Notes under the pieces: model-generated
Told to the model about the DNA's origin: nothing
Databases searched by the model: none
The model's input: only the letters and a program-made list of their open reading frames with translations
Shown here: piece after piece, positions 7,728 to 14,243 of the stretch
How the letters are laid out: each line of letters begins with the position of its first letter
Numbering within the stretch: the first letter of the stretch is position 1
Assembly (NCBI GenBank): GCA_016839405.1
Contig: JAEOUJ010000312.1
Span: 1-14,640, forward strand
Direction of reading: 5' to 3'
Source of the DNA: Candidatus Gerdarchaeota archaeon
Lineage (GTDB): Archaea > Asgardarchaeota > Heimdallarchaeia > JABLTI01
DNA: 14,640 nt
Position numbers and translations under genes: made by a program

Positions 7728-8795
7728 TCATTTAACAAAAACATCTACCACCATTTGCCATTGCCTTGGGGCAGACATCCGAACTCTTCTTATCTCTAAA
7801 ATTTCCTTCACATTTCTATTATTTTTCAATATATTTTCAGTAATATCTTTAACAATTTGTTCTTCTGGAGTTATATCTCCACCAACAAACTCAAAGAAAT
7901 GAATAACTCCACCTTTTTCCTTTAATGTTTGACAAGCAACATCTACAAAATTCACTGCATAACCTGGAAGATTCATTATCACTCTATCTGCAATATTAAT
8001 TAAATTCTCCTTTTGAATTACCTCCCTGCAATCTCCTATATATGGATGAATTATGCCACTTAATTTGTTTAAATTGATATTTTCATTAAGAAGCCTAATT
8101 GCTTCTGGATTAATATCGATAGCATGAACCATTGCATTTGTTTTTTTGGCTATTGGAATTGCAAAAGGTCCAATCCCACAGAATAAGTCAACAACAATTT
8201 CATTCTTTCCTACTTTATTAGCAATTCTTGAATGTTCTTCAGACAATCTTGGGCTAAAATAAGCTTTGGTTATATCTACTGCTAGTCGAATTCCATGTTC
8301 TTTGTAAATTGTTTTAGTTTTTTTCTCACCAACCAAATATTCTACTGGTCGAATTCGATTAACTCCTGAGACTTTACCTACTTTTGCAAATACAGTTTTA
8401 ATACTTGGATGTGCTTTTAATAATGATTCACCAATAAGAAATCGTTTTATCCATAATTCCTGCGGTATTTCAATAACAACAATATCGCCAATTGTATCAA
8501 AACTTCTAGGAACAAGATCTATATCTTCATTGGAAAGCTTTGTTTCTAAAATTTCTAGATGTGATTTTGGTCTATTTTTTATTTTTGTTAAATTATTAAA
8601 TGATATCTGTTCTAGCTTAATATTATTGGGGAAAATTACTTTTATTTCATTACTAGTTAATTGTCGTTTTAATGGTATAATGATTTGATTTCCAATTTTA
8701 TGTATTTTATAATCTAGATTAAGTAAATTTTCCTCATAGAGGATTTTTCTAATTTGCTCAGTATTTTGTTTTTCAATTTTTAAGCAGTATATCAC
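7728..8795 (-). CDS. trm5: tRNA (guanine37-N1)-methyltransferase Trm5
   Basis: Methylates N1 of G37 in tRNA with S-adenosylmethionine, preventing +1 frameshifting and, in tRNA-Phe, making the substrate for Taw1. Layout over 355 residues: an N-terminal D1-like domain (about 1-75), a D2 domain with VSGVNRIRPVEYLVGE (142-157), then the methyltransferase core. The core has AYFSPRLSEEHSRIA (178-192), the SAM-binding DLFCGIGPF (203-211), acidic D227 in HAIDINP, and the catalytic-type NLPG (275-278). The presence of D1 points to the Trm5b-like type rather than the shorter Trm5a type, though I cannot exclude Trm5c. Start: GTG at 8795, supported by GGAGAT seven bases upstream. It heads a same-strand run with the CinA-like and GPN genes, 46 bases before the former. 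Confidence 0.95.
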   Translation of the reverse strand: MIYCLKIEKQNTEQIRKILYEENLLNLDYKIHKIGNQIIIPLKRQLTSNEIKVIFPNNIKLEQISFNNLTKIKNRPKSHLEILETKLSNEDIDLVPRSFDTIGDIVVIEIPQELWIKRFLIGESLLKAHPSIKTVFAKVGKVSGVNRIRPVEYLVGEKKTKTIYKEHGIRLAVDITKAYFSPRLSEEHSRIANKVGKNEIVVDLFCGIGPFAIPIAKKTNAMVHAIDINPEAIRLLNENINLNKLSGIIHPYIGDCREVIQKENLINIADRVIMNLPGYAVNFVDVACQTLKEKGGVIHFFEFVGGDITPEEQIVKDITENILKNNRNVKEILEIRRVRMSAPRQWQMVVDVFVK

Positions 8796-8900
8796 AGATT
8801 AAATCTCCATGGAAAATAAATGAATTTGAAGTAAAAATTTTTTCTACACAAAATTATAATCAAATATACATTGAATATAATAAAAAAGTTGAAAATCTCT

Positions 8901-9143
8901 TTATTCTTTTTCTTTGGTAATGATTTTTCGCCATAGATTTTCTATTTCATCACTTATACTACGTTCACTTGTACCTCGTTCCCCAAGTGATCTAACTAAT
9001 TTTAATGCATCTTGTATTAAACGACGAGCATCTAATAGATCTAATTTTGCACCACGTAAATCTCCAACTTCAAATTTCTCATAAGCAGATTTTTTCTTCC
9101 CTTCTGCTTTTGTTCGTAAAGATCTTTTACGAGCATGTAGCAT
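8901..9143 (-). CDS. Small basic helical protein, unrecognised
   Basis: About 80 residues from the ATG at 9143, strongly charged. A basic N-terminus (HARKRSLRTKAEGKKK) leads into a predicted helical hairpin (YEKFEVGDLRGAKLDLLDARRLI, then DALKLVRSL) and an acidic/basic tail. The helices faintly recall MIT/TPR-type hairpins, but this is too weak for a call. The clear Shine-Dalgarno site (GGAGGT, 9181-9186) is 37 bases before the ATG, too far for it. The frame is open up to that site and would add residues ending PENVRQSE before the methionine, but the only codons at proper spacing are ATT and ATA. The real N-terminus may therefore be longer. It lies 105 bases upstream of trm5 on the same strand. 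Open frame and ribosome site make it a likely gene; function unknown. Confidence 0.7.
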   Translation of the reverse strand: MLHARKRSLRTKAEGKKKSAYEKFEVGDLRGAKLDLLDARRLIQDALKLVRSLGERGTSERSISDEIENLWRKIITKEKE

Positions 9144-9180
9144 TTCAGATTGTCTAACATTCTCGGGTATTATAATAAAT

Positions 9181-9186
9181 ACCTCC
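9181..9186 (-). promoter_or_regulatory. Strong Shine-Dalgarno site, start codon unclear
   Basis: GGAGGT on the minus strand is the best ribosome-binding site in the window. In the frame of the 80-residue protein the codons following it are ATT (spacing 4), ATA (7) and ATA (10); the first ATG in frame is at 9143. It either serves a non-standard start codon or reflects a base error or later start. Confidence 0.5.
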
Positions 9187-9313
9187 CTATTTTGTAAATG
9201 TTCTATCTTATTAATAAACCTTTGAATATTGGACTAACATTTTTATGTTTATTTTATCTATTATAGAAAGAAAAAAGATAATTAAAAATATTTTAACAAA
9301 ATGAACAACAAGC

Positions 9314-9322
9314 TTTTTTATA
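9314..9322 (+). promoter_or_regulatory. TATA box of hypC
   Basis: TTTTTTATA is centred about 34 bases before the hypC ATG. With the usual archaeal distance of about 26 bases, transcription would start a few bases before the ATG. No ribosome-binding site is seen, so the message is probably leaderless or nearly so. Confidence 0.5.
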
Positions 9323-9351
9323 CTAACAGAAATGCTATTCATTAGATTAAA

Positions 9352-9606
9352 ATGTGTTTAGCTATTCCTGCAAAAGTTGTTAAAATAATTAGTGATGATT
9401 TAATACTCGTTGATTTTGGTGGTGTTCAACGTGAAGTTAAATCAACTTTATTAGATGAGAAAATTGAATTGAATGATTATGTTCTTGTTCATATAGGATT
9501 CGCTATGTCTAAAATCGATGAAAAAGAAGCCTTAGAAACTTTAAAGATTTTAGCAGAAATAGAGCAATATAATCAAAATATTGATGCATTTACTCCTAAT
9601 GTTTAA
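9352..9606 (+). CDS. hypC: Hydrogenase maturation chaperone HypC/HupF
   Basis: Small chaperone that, with HypD, builds the Fe(CN)2CO centre and delivers it to the large subunit of [NiFe] hydrogenase. The start is fixed by the family's MCLAIPAKV N-terminus, in which Cys2 is the essential iron-ligating residue. It is followed by VDFGGVQREVKSTLL and the DYVLVHIGFAMSKIDEKEA block that closes the beta-barrel. The length of 84 is usual. No other hyp gene or hydrogenase gene is in the window, so it stands alone between the small basic protein (divergent) and the CYTH gene (convergent, 18 bases between stops). It implies a [NiFe] hydrogenase elsewhere in the genome. Confidence 0.96.
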   Translation: MCLAIPAKVVKIISDDLILVDFGGVQREVKSTLLDEKIELNDYVLVHIGFAMSKIDEKEALETLKILAEIEQYNQNIDAFTPNV

Positions 9607-9624
9607 ATTAATAATAAATGTAAA

Positions 9625-10161
9625 TTATTTCTTCGCTATTAATAATTCCAGATAAGATTCTCTAATACTTTCATTAGGGTCAAGTTTAAGTTTTATAAGT
9701 TGCTTTTCCAATTCAGCCCTCGTCTTTTGATAATGTTCTTTATTTGGTAAAATTCTTTCAACTTCAAGATAGCTACCTAAACCCTCAACTTCATCTAAAC
9801 AAAATTCTGTTTTTTCATATTCGTATATTTTACGTTCTTTTGAGATGATTAAAACTCTCTTAAAACCCAAATGTTCCAATAATTCCATTAACTTTTGAAC
9901 ATTAGAAAATTCAACATTAATTTCTACTCTCGTTTTAGATTTAGAATCAAATTTCGGACCTTTATATGTTAGATAAACTTTATCGCTATCTTCTCTAATG
10001 CGGAGAGCCTCATCAGTTTTTGCATAATCTTTCATTGGATGGGAATAATATATATCTCGTTGATTAGCTATTAGTTTTAATTTTGCACCAAGCTCAGTCA
10101 ATCTATATTCAATTTCCTGTAAATCATCGACTTTAATTTTCATTTCAACCTCAATTACCAA
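9625..10161 (-). CDS. CYTH-domain protein (CyaB-like triphosphate tunnel enzyme)
   Basis: CYTH / triphosphate-tunnel fold. Family members include class IV adenylate cyclases and thiamine or inorganic triphosphatases; archaeal ones are often labelled CyaB, but the substrate is generally unproven. The signature E-x-E-x-K is at residues 4-8 (IEVEMK). Further tunnel residues appear in EALRIRE, VYLTYKGPK, RVEINVEF and CLDEVEGLGSYLEVE, giving the alternating charged strands of the barrel. The start is best placed at TTG 10161, which has GGTGA five bases upstream and gives MVIEVEMK. An upstream GTG at 10170 overlaps that ribosome site and is less likely. About 178 residues, a usual length. It is divergent from the RNase P RNA gene, with about 90 bases between them holding both promoters. 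Confidence 0.9.
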   Translation of the reverse strand: MVIEVEMKIKVDDLQEIEYRLTELGAKLKLIANQRDIYYSHPMKDYAKTDEALRIREDSDKVYLTYKGPKFDSKSKTRVEINVEFSNVQKLMELLEHLGFKRVLIISKERKIYEYEKTEFCLDEVEGLGSYLEVERILPNKEHYQKTRAELEKQLIKLKLDPNESIRESYLELLIAKK

Positions 10162-10226
10162 ATAAATCACCTGGATTAATAATTATAATATAACATATGA
10201 CTTTTTAATCGTTATTTTTAAAAACA

Positions 10227-10234
10227 AATATAAT
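10227..10234 (+). promoter_or_regulatory. TATA-like element of RNase P RNA
   Basis: An AATATAAT stretch lies about 24 bases before the 5' end of the P1 helix at 10254, the distance expected for an archaeal TATA box. The region is AT-rich throughout, so the match is supported mainly by its position. Confidence 0.4.
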
Positions 10235-10253
10235 AAATTAAATTAATAGTAAA

Positions 10254-10585
10254 TTGGAGAGGAATAAACGGTTACCGGAAACTCTTGTTAGTTACTGAGG
10301 AAGGTCCTCTCTTCCAGGCAAAATGATGCAGCGAAAGCTGTCAGGTGGAAACCTGGCTCTGAGAATAGAAACGAAACGTGTAAGCTTTACTATGATTCAG
10401 TGGATTAATATCCATTGTTGAGATAGCTAAAAAAACGTTGAAACGACTCATCATCATGGAAGTAAGCTCAAATAGGCTTCGATGATTTGCCAATAGAAGC
10501 GGGTTGAGTGCATAGATTGATACCGTGAGAGGAGTACATCAAAAGGTGTTCCTCGAAACAGAAAGAGGACTATTTTCCTCTCCAA
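10254..10585 (+). ncRNA. rnpB: RNase P RNA (archaeal)
   Basis: Catalytic RNA of RNase P, which trims the 5' leader from pre-tRNA. The ends are set by a perfect 11-bp P1 helix: TTGGAGAGGAA (10254-10264) pairs with TTCCTCTCCAA (10575-10585). The conserved CR-I block GAGGAAGGTCC begins at 10297. GTCCTCT (10304-10310) pairs with AGAGGAC (10564-10570) to form P4, next to the CR-V-like ACAGAAAGAGGAC. Two GNRA-capped hairpins follow, at 10329-10340 (GAAA loop) and 10342-10355 (GGAA loop), in the P8/P9 place. GAAACGAAAC near 10368 fits CR-II/III. A P12-like hairpin lies at 10398-10417, and further stems pair 10450-10455 with 10481-10486 and 10529-10533 with 10550-10554. The length of 332 is normal for archaea. 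Its 3' end is five bases from the stop of a convergent Nudix gene. Confidence 0.95.
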
Positions 10586-10590
10586 AAAAT

Positions 10591-11028
10591 TTACTCTATT
10601 CCAAGTCTTTTCTTTTCCTTAATGAACATTTGAATGTTACTTGTTACAATATGATGTGTAGATATTTCCAAAGCTTCTTCTGGGTTCAACCATTTATATT
10701 CGACATGTTCATTTGAAAGAATAACTTCATTTTTATTAGTTTTACACCAGAAAGTGAATCCTATCATATCAAATTTTTTATCTTCTTGAAACCAATGAAA
10801 AACATCAATAGCTTTCATTATCTCAAAATCTTTTATACCTGTTTCTTCTATTATTTCTCTTTCTAATCCATCAAATGGATTTTCAAATTGCTCTACTCTC
10901 CCTCCAACGACATCCCAAATATTTTCTGGAAAATTATTTGGTGCACGTTTTAATAATAGAATTTTATTATCTTGATTTTCAATTATTGCTGCAACACAGA
11001 ATGTAAAACGACCTTCATCTTCAATCAA
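10591..11028 (-). CDS. Nudix hydrolase, downstream copy of a tandem pair
   Basis: Nudix-fold pyrophosphohydrolase acting on a nucleoside diphosphate linked to another group; the substrate cannot be told from sequence. The Nudix box G-x5-E-x7-REUxEExGU is complete at residues 43-65 (GRVEQFE ... REIIEETGI). At 145 residues it is a single-domain member. The start is TTG at 11028, three bases after the stop of the upstream Nudix gene, with a weak AAGGGA site inside that gene's end; no ATG is available before the fold begins (CVAAIIEN). It closely resembles its neighbour along the whole fold, including FWCKTN and EHxxYKWLxPxEA, so the two arose by duplication. It ends five bases from the 3' end of RNase P RNA, in opposite orientation. 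Confidence 0.92.
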   Translation of the reverse strand: MIEDEGRFTFCVAAIIENQDNKILLLKRAPNNFPENIWDVVGGRVEQFENPFDGLEREIIEETGIKDFEIMKAIDVFHWFQEDKKFDMIGFTFWCKTNKNEVILSNEHVEYKWLNPEEALEISTHHIVTSNIQMFIKEKKRLGIE

Positions 11029-11031
11029 AAT

Positions 11032-11502
11032 CTATCCCTTCTTAATATCACCAATAAAATTTACTTTTCTACACAATTCTTTTTCATCAACATATATCTT
11101 GATATAGTTTTTAACCGTTGGATGTTCTGTTAATAAAAAAGCTTCATCTGGTGATAGCCATTTATAATCGCTATGTTCGTGTGATAAGGTTACATCTAAA
11201 TTATTGGTTTTACACCAAAATGAAATGCCAATTAACTCATTGTCTGATTTCTTAGCACCTTTTCTAAAAACATGGAACATAGTTAATGGTTTAATCATTT
11301 CAATATCTGTCAAACCTGTTTCTTCACTAATTTCTCGTTTTAAACCATCTTCTGGTGATTCAGATTGTTTCAATCTTCCTCCAACATCTTCCCAATAATT
11401 TGGAAATTCTTCAGCATCAGAGCTCCGTTTAATTAATAGTATCTCACCATTTGGATTTTCAATAATTGCTGCAACAGCAACCATTACTTTATGGAAAGAC
11501 AT
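11032..11502 (-). CDS. Nudix hydrolase, upstream copy of a tandem pair
   Basis: Nudix pyrophosphohydrolase with a full Nudix box at residues 42-64 (GRLKQSE ... REISEETGL). The start is placed at ATG 11502, which has GAGG about eight bases upstream and gives MSFHKVMVAVAAII. A TTG at 11523 would add seven residues but lacks a ribosome site. About 156 residues, somewhat longer than its neighbour through a C-terminal tail with a Cys. By eye the two copies share about half their residues. The substrate is unknown; candidates in the family include oxidised nucleotides, ADP-ribose and dinucleoside polyphosphates. The pair is divergent from the ribosomal protein L15e gene. Confidence 0.93.
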   Translation of the reverse strand: MSFHKVMVAVAAIIENPNGEILLIKRSSDAEEFPNYWEDVGGRLKQSESPEDGLKREISEETGLTDIEMIKPLTMFHVFRKGAKKSDNELIGISFWCKTNNLDVTLSHEHSDYKWLSPDEAFLLTEHPTVKNYIKIYVDEKELCRKVNFIGDIKKG

Positions 11503-11621
11503 AACCCAATCCTCAAAATTCAAATTAATTTAATCGATTATTATCCAGTTATTAATTTATCTACATCTTAGAAAGAATTAAAAATAGAAAGAATGTTCGA
11601 CAGATTAACACTAAATAAATG

Positions 11622-11629
11622 TTTAAAAC
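11622..11629 (+). promoter_or_regulatory. TATA-like element of the L15e operon
   Basis: TTTAAAAC lies about 50 bases before the L15e ATG at 11677. A start of transcription near 11650 would leave a leader of about 27 bases carrying the GGTGA ribosome site (11664-11668). This agrees with an ATG at 11677 and argues against the longer frame from 11593. Confidence 0.45.
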
Positions 11630-11676
11630 CATACCTAGATGTCGCAACTAGCGGAATTGGTAAGGTGAGAAAAAAA

Positions 11677-12255
11677 ATGTACAAATACGTAAGTGATTTT
11701 TGGAAAAAACGACATAGTGCTGAATTTAAAGCATTGCAAAGAGAGCGTCTAATTAAATGGCGACAAGAAAGCACTATTGTTCGAGCAGATCGTCCTACAC
11801 GAATTGATCGTGCCCGTAAATTAGGTTATAGAGCAAAACAAGGATATGTTATTGCTCGAATAAGACTAAGAAGAACAAGAATGAGAAAAAGCAGGCCAAG
11901 CCAAGGACGACATACAAAAGGCCAAACTATTAGAAAAATTCAACCTGGTAAAAGTTTCAAATGGATAGCAGAAGAGCGAGTTGCTAGAAAATTTCCAAAT
12001 TTAGGAGTTTTGAATTCTTATCAAGTTGGTGAAGATGGTCGCTATAAATGGTATGAGATTATTCTTGTAGATCCAGATCATCCAGTAATCAAAAAAGATC
12101 CAAGAATTAATTGGATATGCAATCCAGCAAATAAAAACCGTGTTTTTAGAGGTTTAACTAGCGCTGGTAAGAAATCACGTGGATTGCATAAAAAAGGAAT
12201 GGGTACAGAAAAAATCAGACCATCATTAAGAGCTCACAAAAGAGATGGGAAATAA
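11677..12255 (+). CDS. rpl15e: Ribosomal protein L15e (eL15)
   Basis: Large-subunit ribosomal protein found in archaea and eukaryotes. The protein of 192 residues has the family N-terminus MYKYVSDFWKKRHS, then RADRPTRIDRARKLGYRAKQG, the Arg-rich RLRRTRMRKSRPSQGRH, the core SYQVGEDGRYKWYEIILVDP with HPVIKKDPRINWIC, and the C-terminal GLTSAGKKSRGLHKKGMG. The start is fixed at ATG 11677 by family alignment and by GGTGA eight bases upstream. The frame is open back to an ATG at 11593, but those 28 residues are unlike the family and overlap the promoter. It leads an operon with a COG1325 RNA-binding protein and the RNase P protein gene, a grouping known from other archaea. Confidence 0.97.
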   Translation: MYKYVSDFWKKRHSAEFKALQRERLIKWRQESTIVRADRPTRIDRARKLGYRAKQGYVIARIRLRRTRMRKSRPSQGRHTKGQTIRKIQPGKSFKWIAEERVARKFPNLGVLNSYQVGEDGRYKWYEIILVDPDHPVIKKDPRINWICNPANKNRVFRGLTSAGKKSRGLHKKGMGTEKIRPSLRAHKRDGK

Positions 12256-12336
12256 TCAAAAATTTATTCCCAATTCTTTGTTTTTTCTATAAATACTATT
12301 ATTCTTTAAGACAATAAGATTATAGGGGATTTATCT

Positions 12337-12810
12337 TTGTCAACAAAAACTAAACCTTACAAGATAAAAGAAATATCTTTTACTTGTAGTTCTCATGCAA
12401 CTGAGGATTTAGAGAAAGTAAAATTAGCAATTCTTCATTTAATTCCAGAAGAATTACAAACGAAAATTGAGATAGTAGATACAATTCTTATTGGTCATGC
12501 TGGAAATAAAATTCATTTATTAGAACTACATGTAAAATCAAATCGTGATATTATTATTGCACTTGAATATTTGGCTAAAAAATTGACAGATTTAGATAAA
12601 GAATATCTTTTTGATATTATCGATAAAAGAATTGATGAAGAAAATTGTGTCTTTTTACGTTTTAATAAGCAAGATGCTTATAATGAGAAAATTACTCTAG
12701 ATGATAAAGATAACACAATTAAATTAGTAATAAAATTCATAGTTTATAAACAAGAACCAAATTTAATAAAAGATGCATTGCTTGAATTTAATATTATAAG
12801 GAAAGGATAG
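12337..12810 (+). CDS. COG1325 RNA-binding protein (exosome-associated type)
   Basis: Resembles the archaeal COG1325 / PF01877 family, often annotated as an exosome subunit or RNA-binding protein; the molecular role is poorly known. Family marks are an N-terminal EISFTCSSHATED, the GHAGNKI block at 53-59 (compare G-H-x-G-N in relatives), LRFNKQDAY at 107-115, and a closing strand DNTIKLVIKF. The length of 157 is usual. The start is TTG at 12337, supported by AGGGGAT about seven bases upstream; there is no suitable ATG. A TATA-like CTATAAAT about 48 bases upstream may give it a promoter of its own. Only two bases separate its stop from the ATG of the RNase P protein gene, so they are co-transcribed and probably coupled. 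Confidence 0.88.
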   Translation: MSTKTKPYKIKEISFTCSSHATEDLEKVKLAILHLIPEELQTKIEIVDTILIGHAGNKIHLLELHVKSNRDIIIALEYLAKKLTDLDKEYLFDIIDKRIDEENCVFLRFNKQDAYNEKITLDDKDNTIKLVIKFIVYKQEPNLIKDALLEFNIIRKG

Positions 12811-12812
12811 AA

Positions 12813-13943
12813 ATGGTTCCATTTATAGAACCAAGAGTATCATTAAACGATACAACAAAAATAGATGATTTCGATAAGATAGCCATTCCATTAGGAATTA
12901 TTGGATATGCTATTTTAAATCAGAAATATAAAAAGGAAACGATACAAATAGGCAGAAGTTATCATACAATTGAACACATCTCACGATTTGAGATTAATGA
13001 TAATAATATTGAAAATATTCGAAAACTACTGCCAAATAAAAGATATCAATTTGAATTGTTATCAGTAAAAACTACATCAGCTAAAGTAGCTCAATGGGTC
13101 GTTAAAGATAATCGAGTCGATATTTTGTCAATCCCTTTTGGTTCAATTAGAGATATTATTACACAACCATTAGCTAATGTTGCAGCTGAAAATAAAACTT
13201 TTATCGAATTAATATTAAATCCTTTAATATTTGATCAAAAAATCAACAAGGCTGTTTTTCTTAGGTATTTAAGAAGAATCTTTAATATATTATTAAAAGA
13301 AAACACTCCCTTTATTCTCTCTTGTGATGTAATAACTCCATTTATGTTTAGAAGCAAAAGATCAATAATTGCTTTAGCTAAAACAATTGGAGTTCCTGAT
13401 ATTATAACGAAAAGAAACATGATTGAGTTTTATAAAAGGATAACCATTAACCGTGAAAAACTATCAAATAAAATGATTGCTCCTGGAATATGGTTAAGTA
13501 ATGATAAAATAAAGAATAAAGACAAATTCTACGACAAAAAAACAAATTTAGAAAAAATAATAGCCATGGGTAAAAATGAAATGGAAAATATAACAAGTGA
13601 ATATAAAAATGCAATAGAACAAGAGAAACAAAGATATCTTTTATTTGAAATTATTAAAGAATCAAAGGATTTAATTAATGAGAAGGATTTTATGGATTCT
13701 TTTTGGGAATTATTTGCTAACTATTATGGTCTTTTTAATTCTTCTCAATCAGGAATTTACTTAACAAAATATGATGAAATAAATTCTATAGGAATTTTAC
13801 GATGTAGCCATCAATCAGTTAATTCAGTACGCACAACACTTTCTTTAATTGTAAAAATAAATAAAATGAATGTTATTATACATGTAATGAAGACCTCTGG
13901 GACTCTAAAAAATCTAATTAACATTATTAATAATAAAGAGTAA
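12813..13943 (+). CDS. RNase P protein fusion: Rpp30 (Rnp3) + Pop5 (Rnp2)
   Basis: One frame of 376 residues that appears to hold two RNase P protein subunits. Residues 1 to about 230 match Rpp30/Rnp3, a TIM-barrel-like protein: VKTTSAKVAQWVVKDNRVDIL (85-105), IPFGSIRDII, LANVAAENKTFIEL, LRYLRRIF, ILSCDV and MIAPGIW. Residues from about 273 match Pop5/Rnp2: QRYLLFEI (273-280), FWELFANYYGLFNSSQSGIYLTKYD (pieces over 297-321), GILRCSHQSVNSVRTTLSLI (327-346) and HVMKTSGTLKNLI. A charged linker of about 40 residues joins them. In archaea these are normally separate proteins that bind each other and RNase P RNA. GGAAAGG at 12800-12806 serves the ATG at 12813; no ribosome site is seen ahead of internal ATGs in the linker. 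The RNA partner is encoded about 2.2 kb upstream. Confidence 0.9.
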   Translation: MVPFIEPRVSLNDTTKIDDFDKIAIPLGIIGYAILNQKYKKETIQIGRSYHTIEHISRFEINDNNIENIRKLLPNKRYQFELLSVKTTSAKVAQWVVKDNRVDILSIPFGSIRDIITQPLANVAAENKTFIELILNPLIFDQKINKAVFLRYLRRIFNILLKENTPFILSCDVITPFMFRSKRSIIALAKTIGVPDIITKRNMIEFYKRITINREKLSNKMIAPGIWLSNDKIKNKDKFYDKKTNLEKIIAMGKNEMENITSEYKNAIEQEKQRYLLFEIIKESKDLINEKDFMDSFWELFANYYGLFNSSQSGIYLTKYDEINSIGILRCSHQSVNSVRTTLSLIVKINKMNVIIHVMKTSGTLKNLINIINNKE

Positions 13944-14116
13944 TTTTGAAGAACTTAATTTCATTACTATTCCAAATCGTTGTTTTATTTATAATTCACG
14001 ATTTCTTAACTCTTGATTATCATGTTCAATAAATTTTAGTAACTTTAAGCTAAATTTTCAAGACTTATAATAATACTATTTAGGAAAGAATTAGTTTATT
14101 GCTATAAGACAAATTA

Positions 14117-14173
14117 TATGGAAAAACCATTTATGAAAAAAATCGTTTTTATCGAACATAGCGCTTTTCCATA
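14117..14173. repeat. Long nested inverted repeat
   Basis: TATGGAAAA (14117-14125) is matched exactly in reverse by TTTTCCATA (14165-14173). Inside, TATG (14132-14135) is matched by CATA (14157-14160), enclosing an A-run and a T-run that can pair as well. It could be a transcript hairpin, a small RNA, or a protein-binding site. Confidence 0.5.
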
Positions 14174-14220
14174 AGTTGACAATACGTTTTTAAACAAAAT
14201 CTCAACATATTTAGTTTAAT

Positions 14221-14243
14221 ATCTAAACTTATTTGGTTTAGAT
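14221..14243. repeat. Inverted repeat ATCTAAAC / GTTTAGAT
   Basis: Perfect 8-base arms with a 7-base spacer, 66 bases before the binding-protein ATG. Another TTTAG copy lies at 14210-14214. The position suits a transcription factor site near the promoter. Confidence 0.5.

Noticed and set aside
10525..10716. Plus-strand open frame of 63 codons
   Set aside because: It begins inside RNase P RNA, crosses its P1 helix, and runs antisense to the Nudix gene.
11593..11676. Extension of L15e by 28 residues to an upstream ATG
   Set aside because: The family starts at MYKYV; GGTGA sits before ATG 11677, and the extra stretch overlaps the likely TATA box.
11568..11774. Minus-strand frame of 68 codons opposite the L15e start
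   Set aside because: Antisense to the L15e gene and its promoter, no ribosome site, no family features.
13235..13420. Minus-strand frame of 61 codons
   Set aside because: Antisense to the Rpp30 part of the RNase P protein gene; no independent support.
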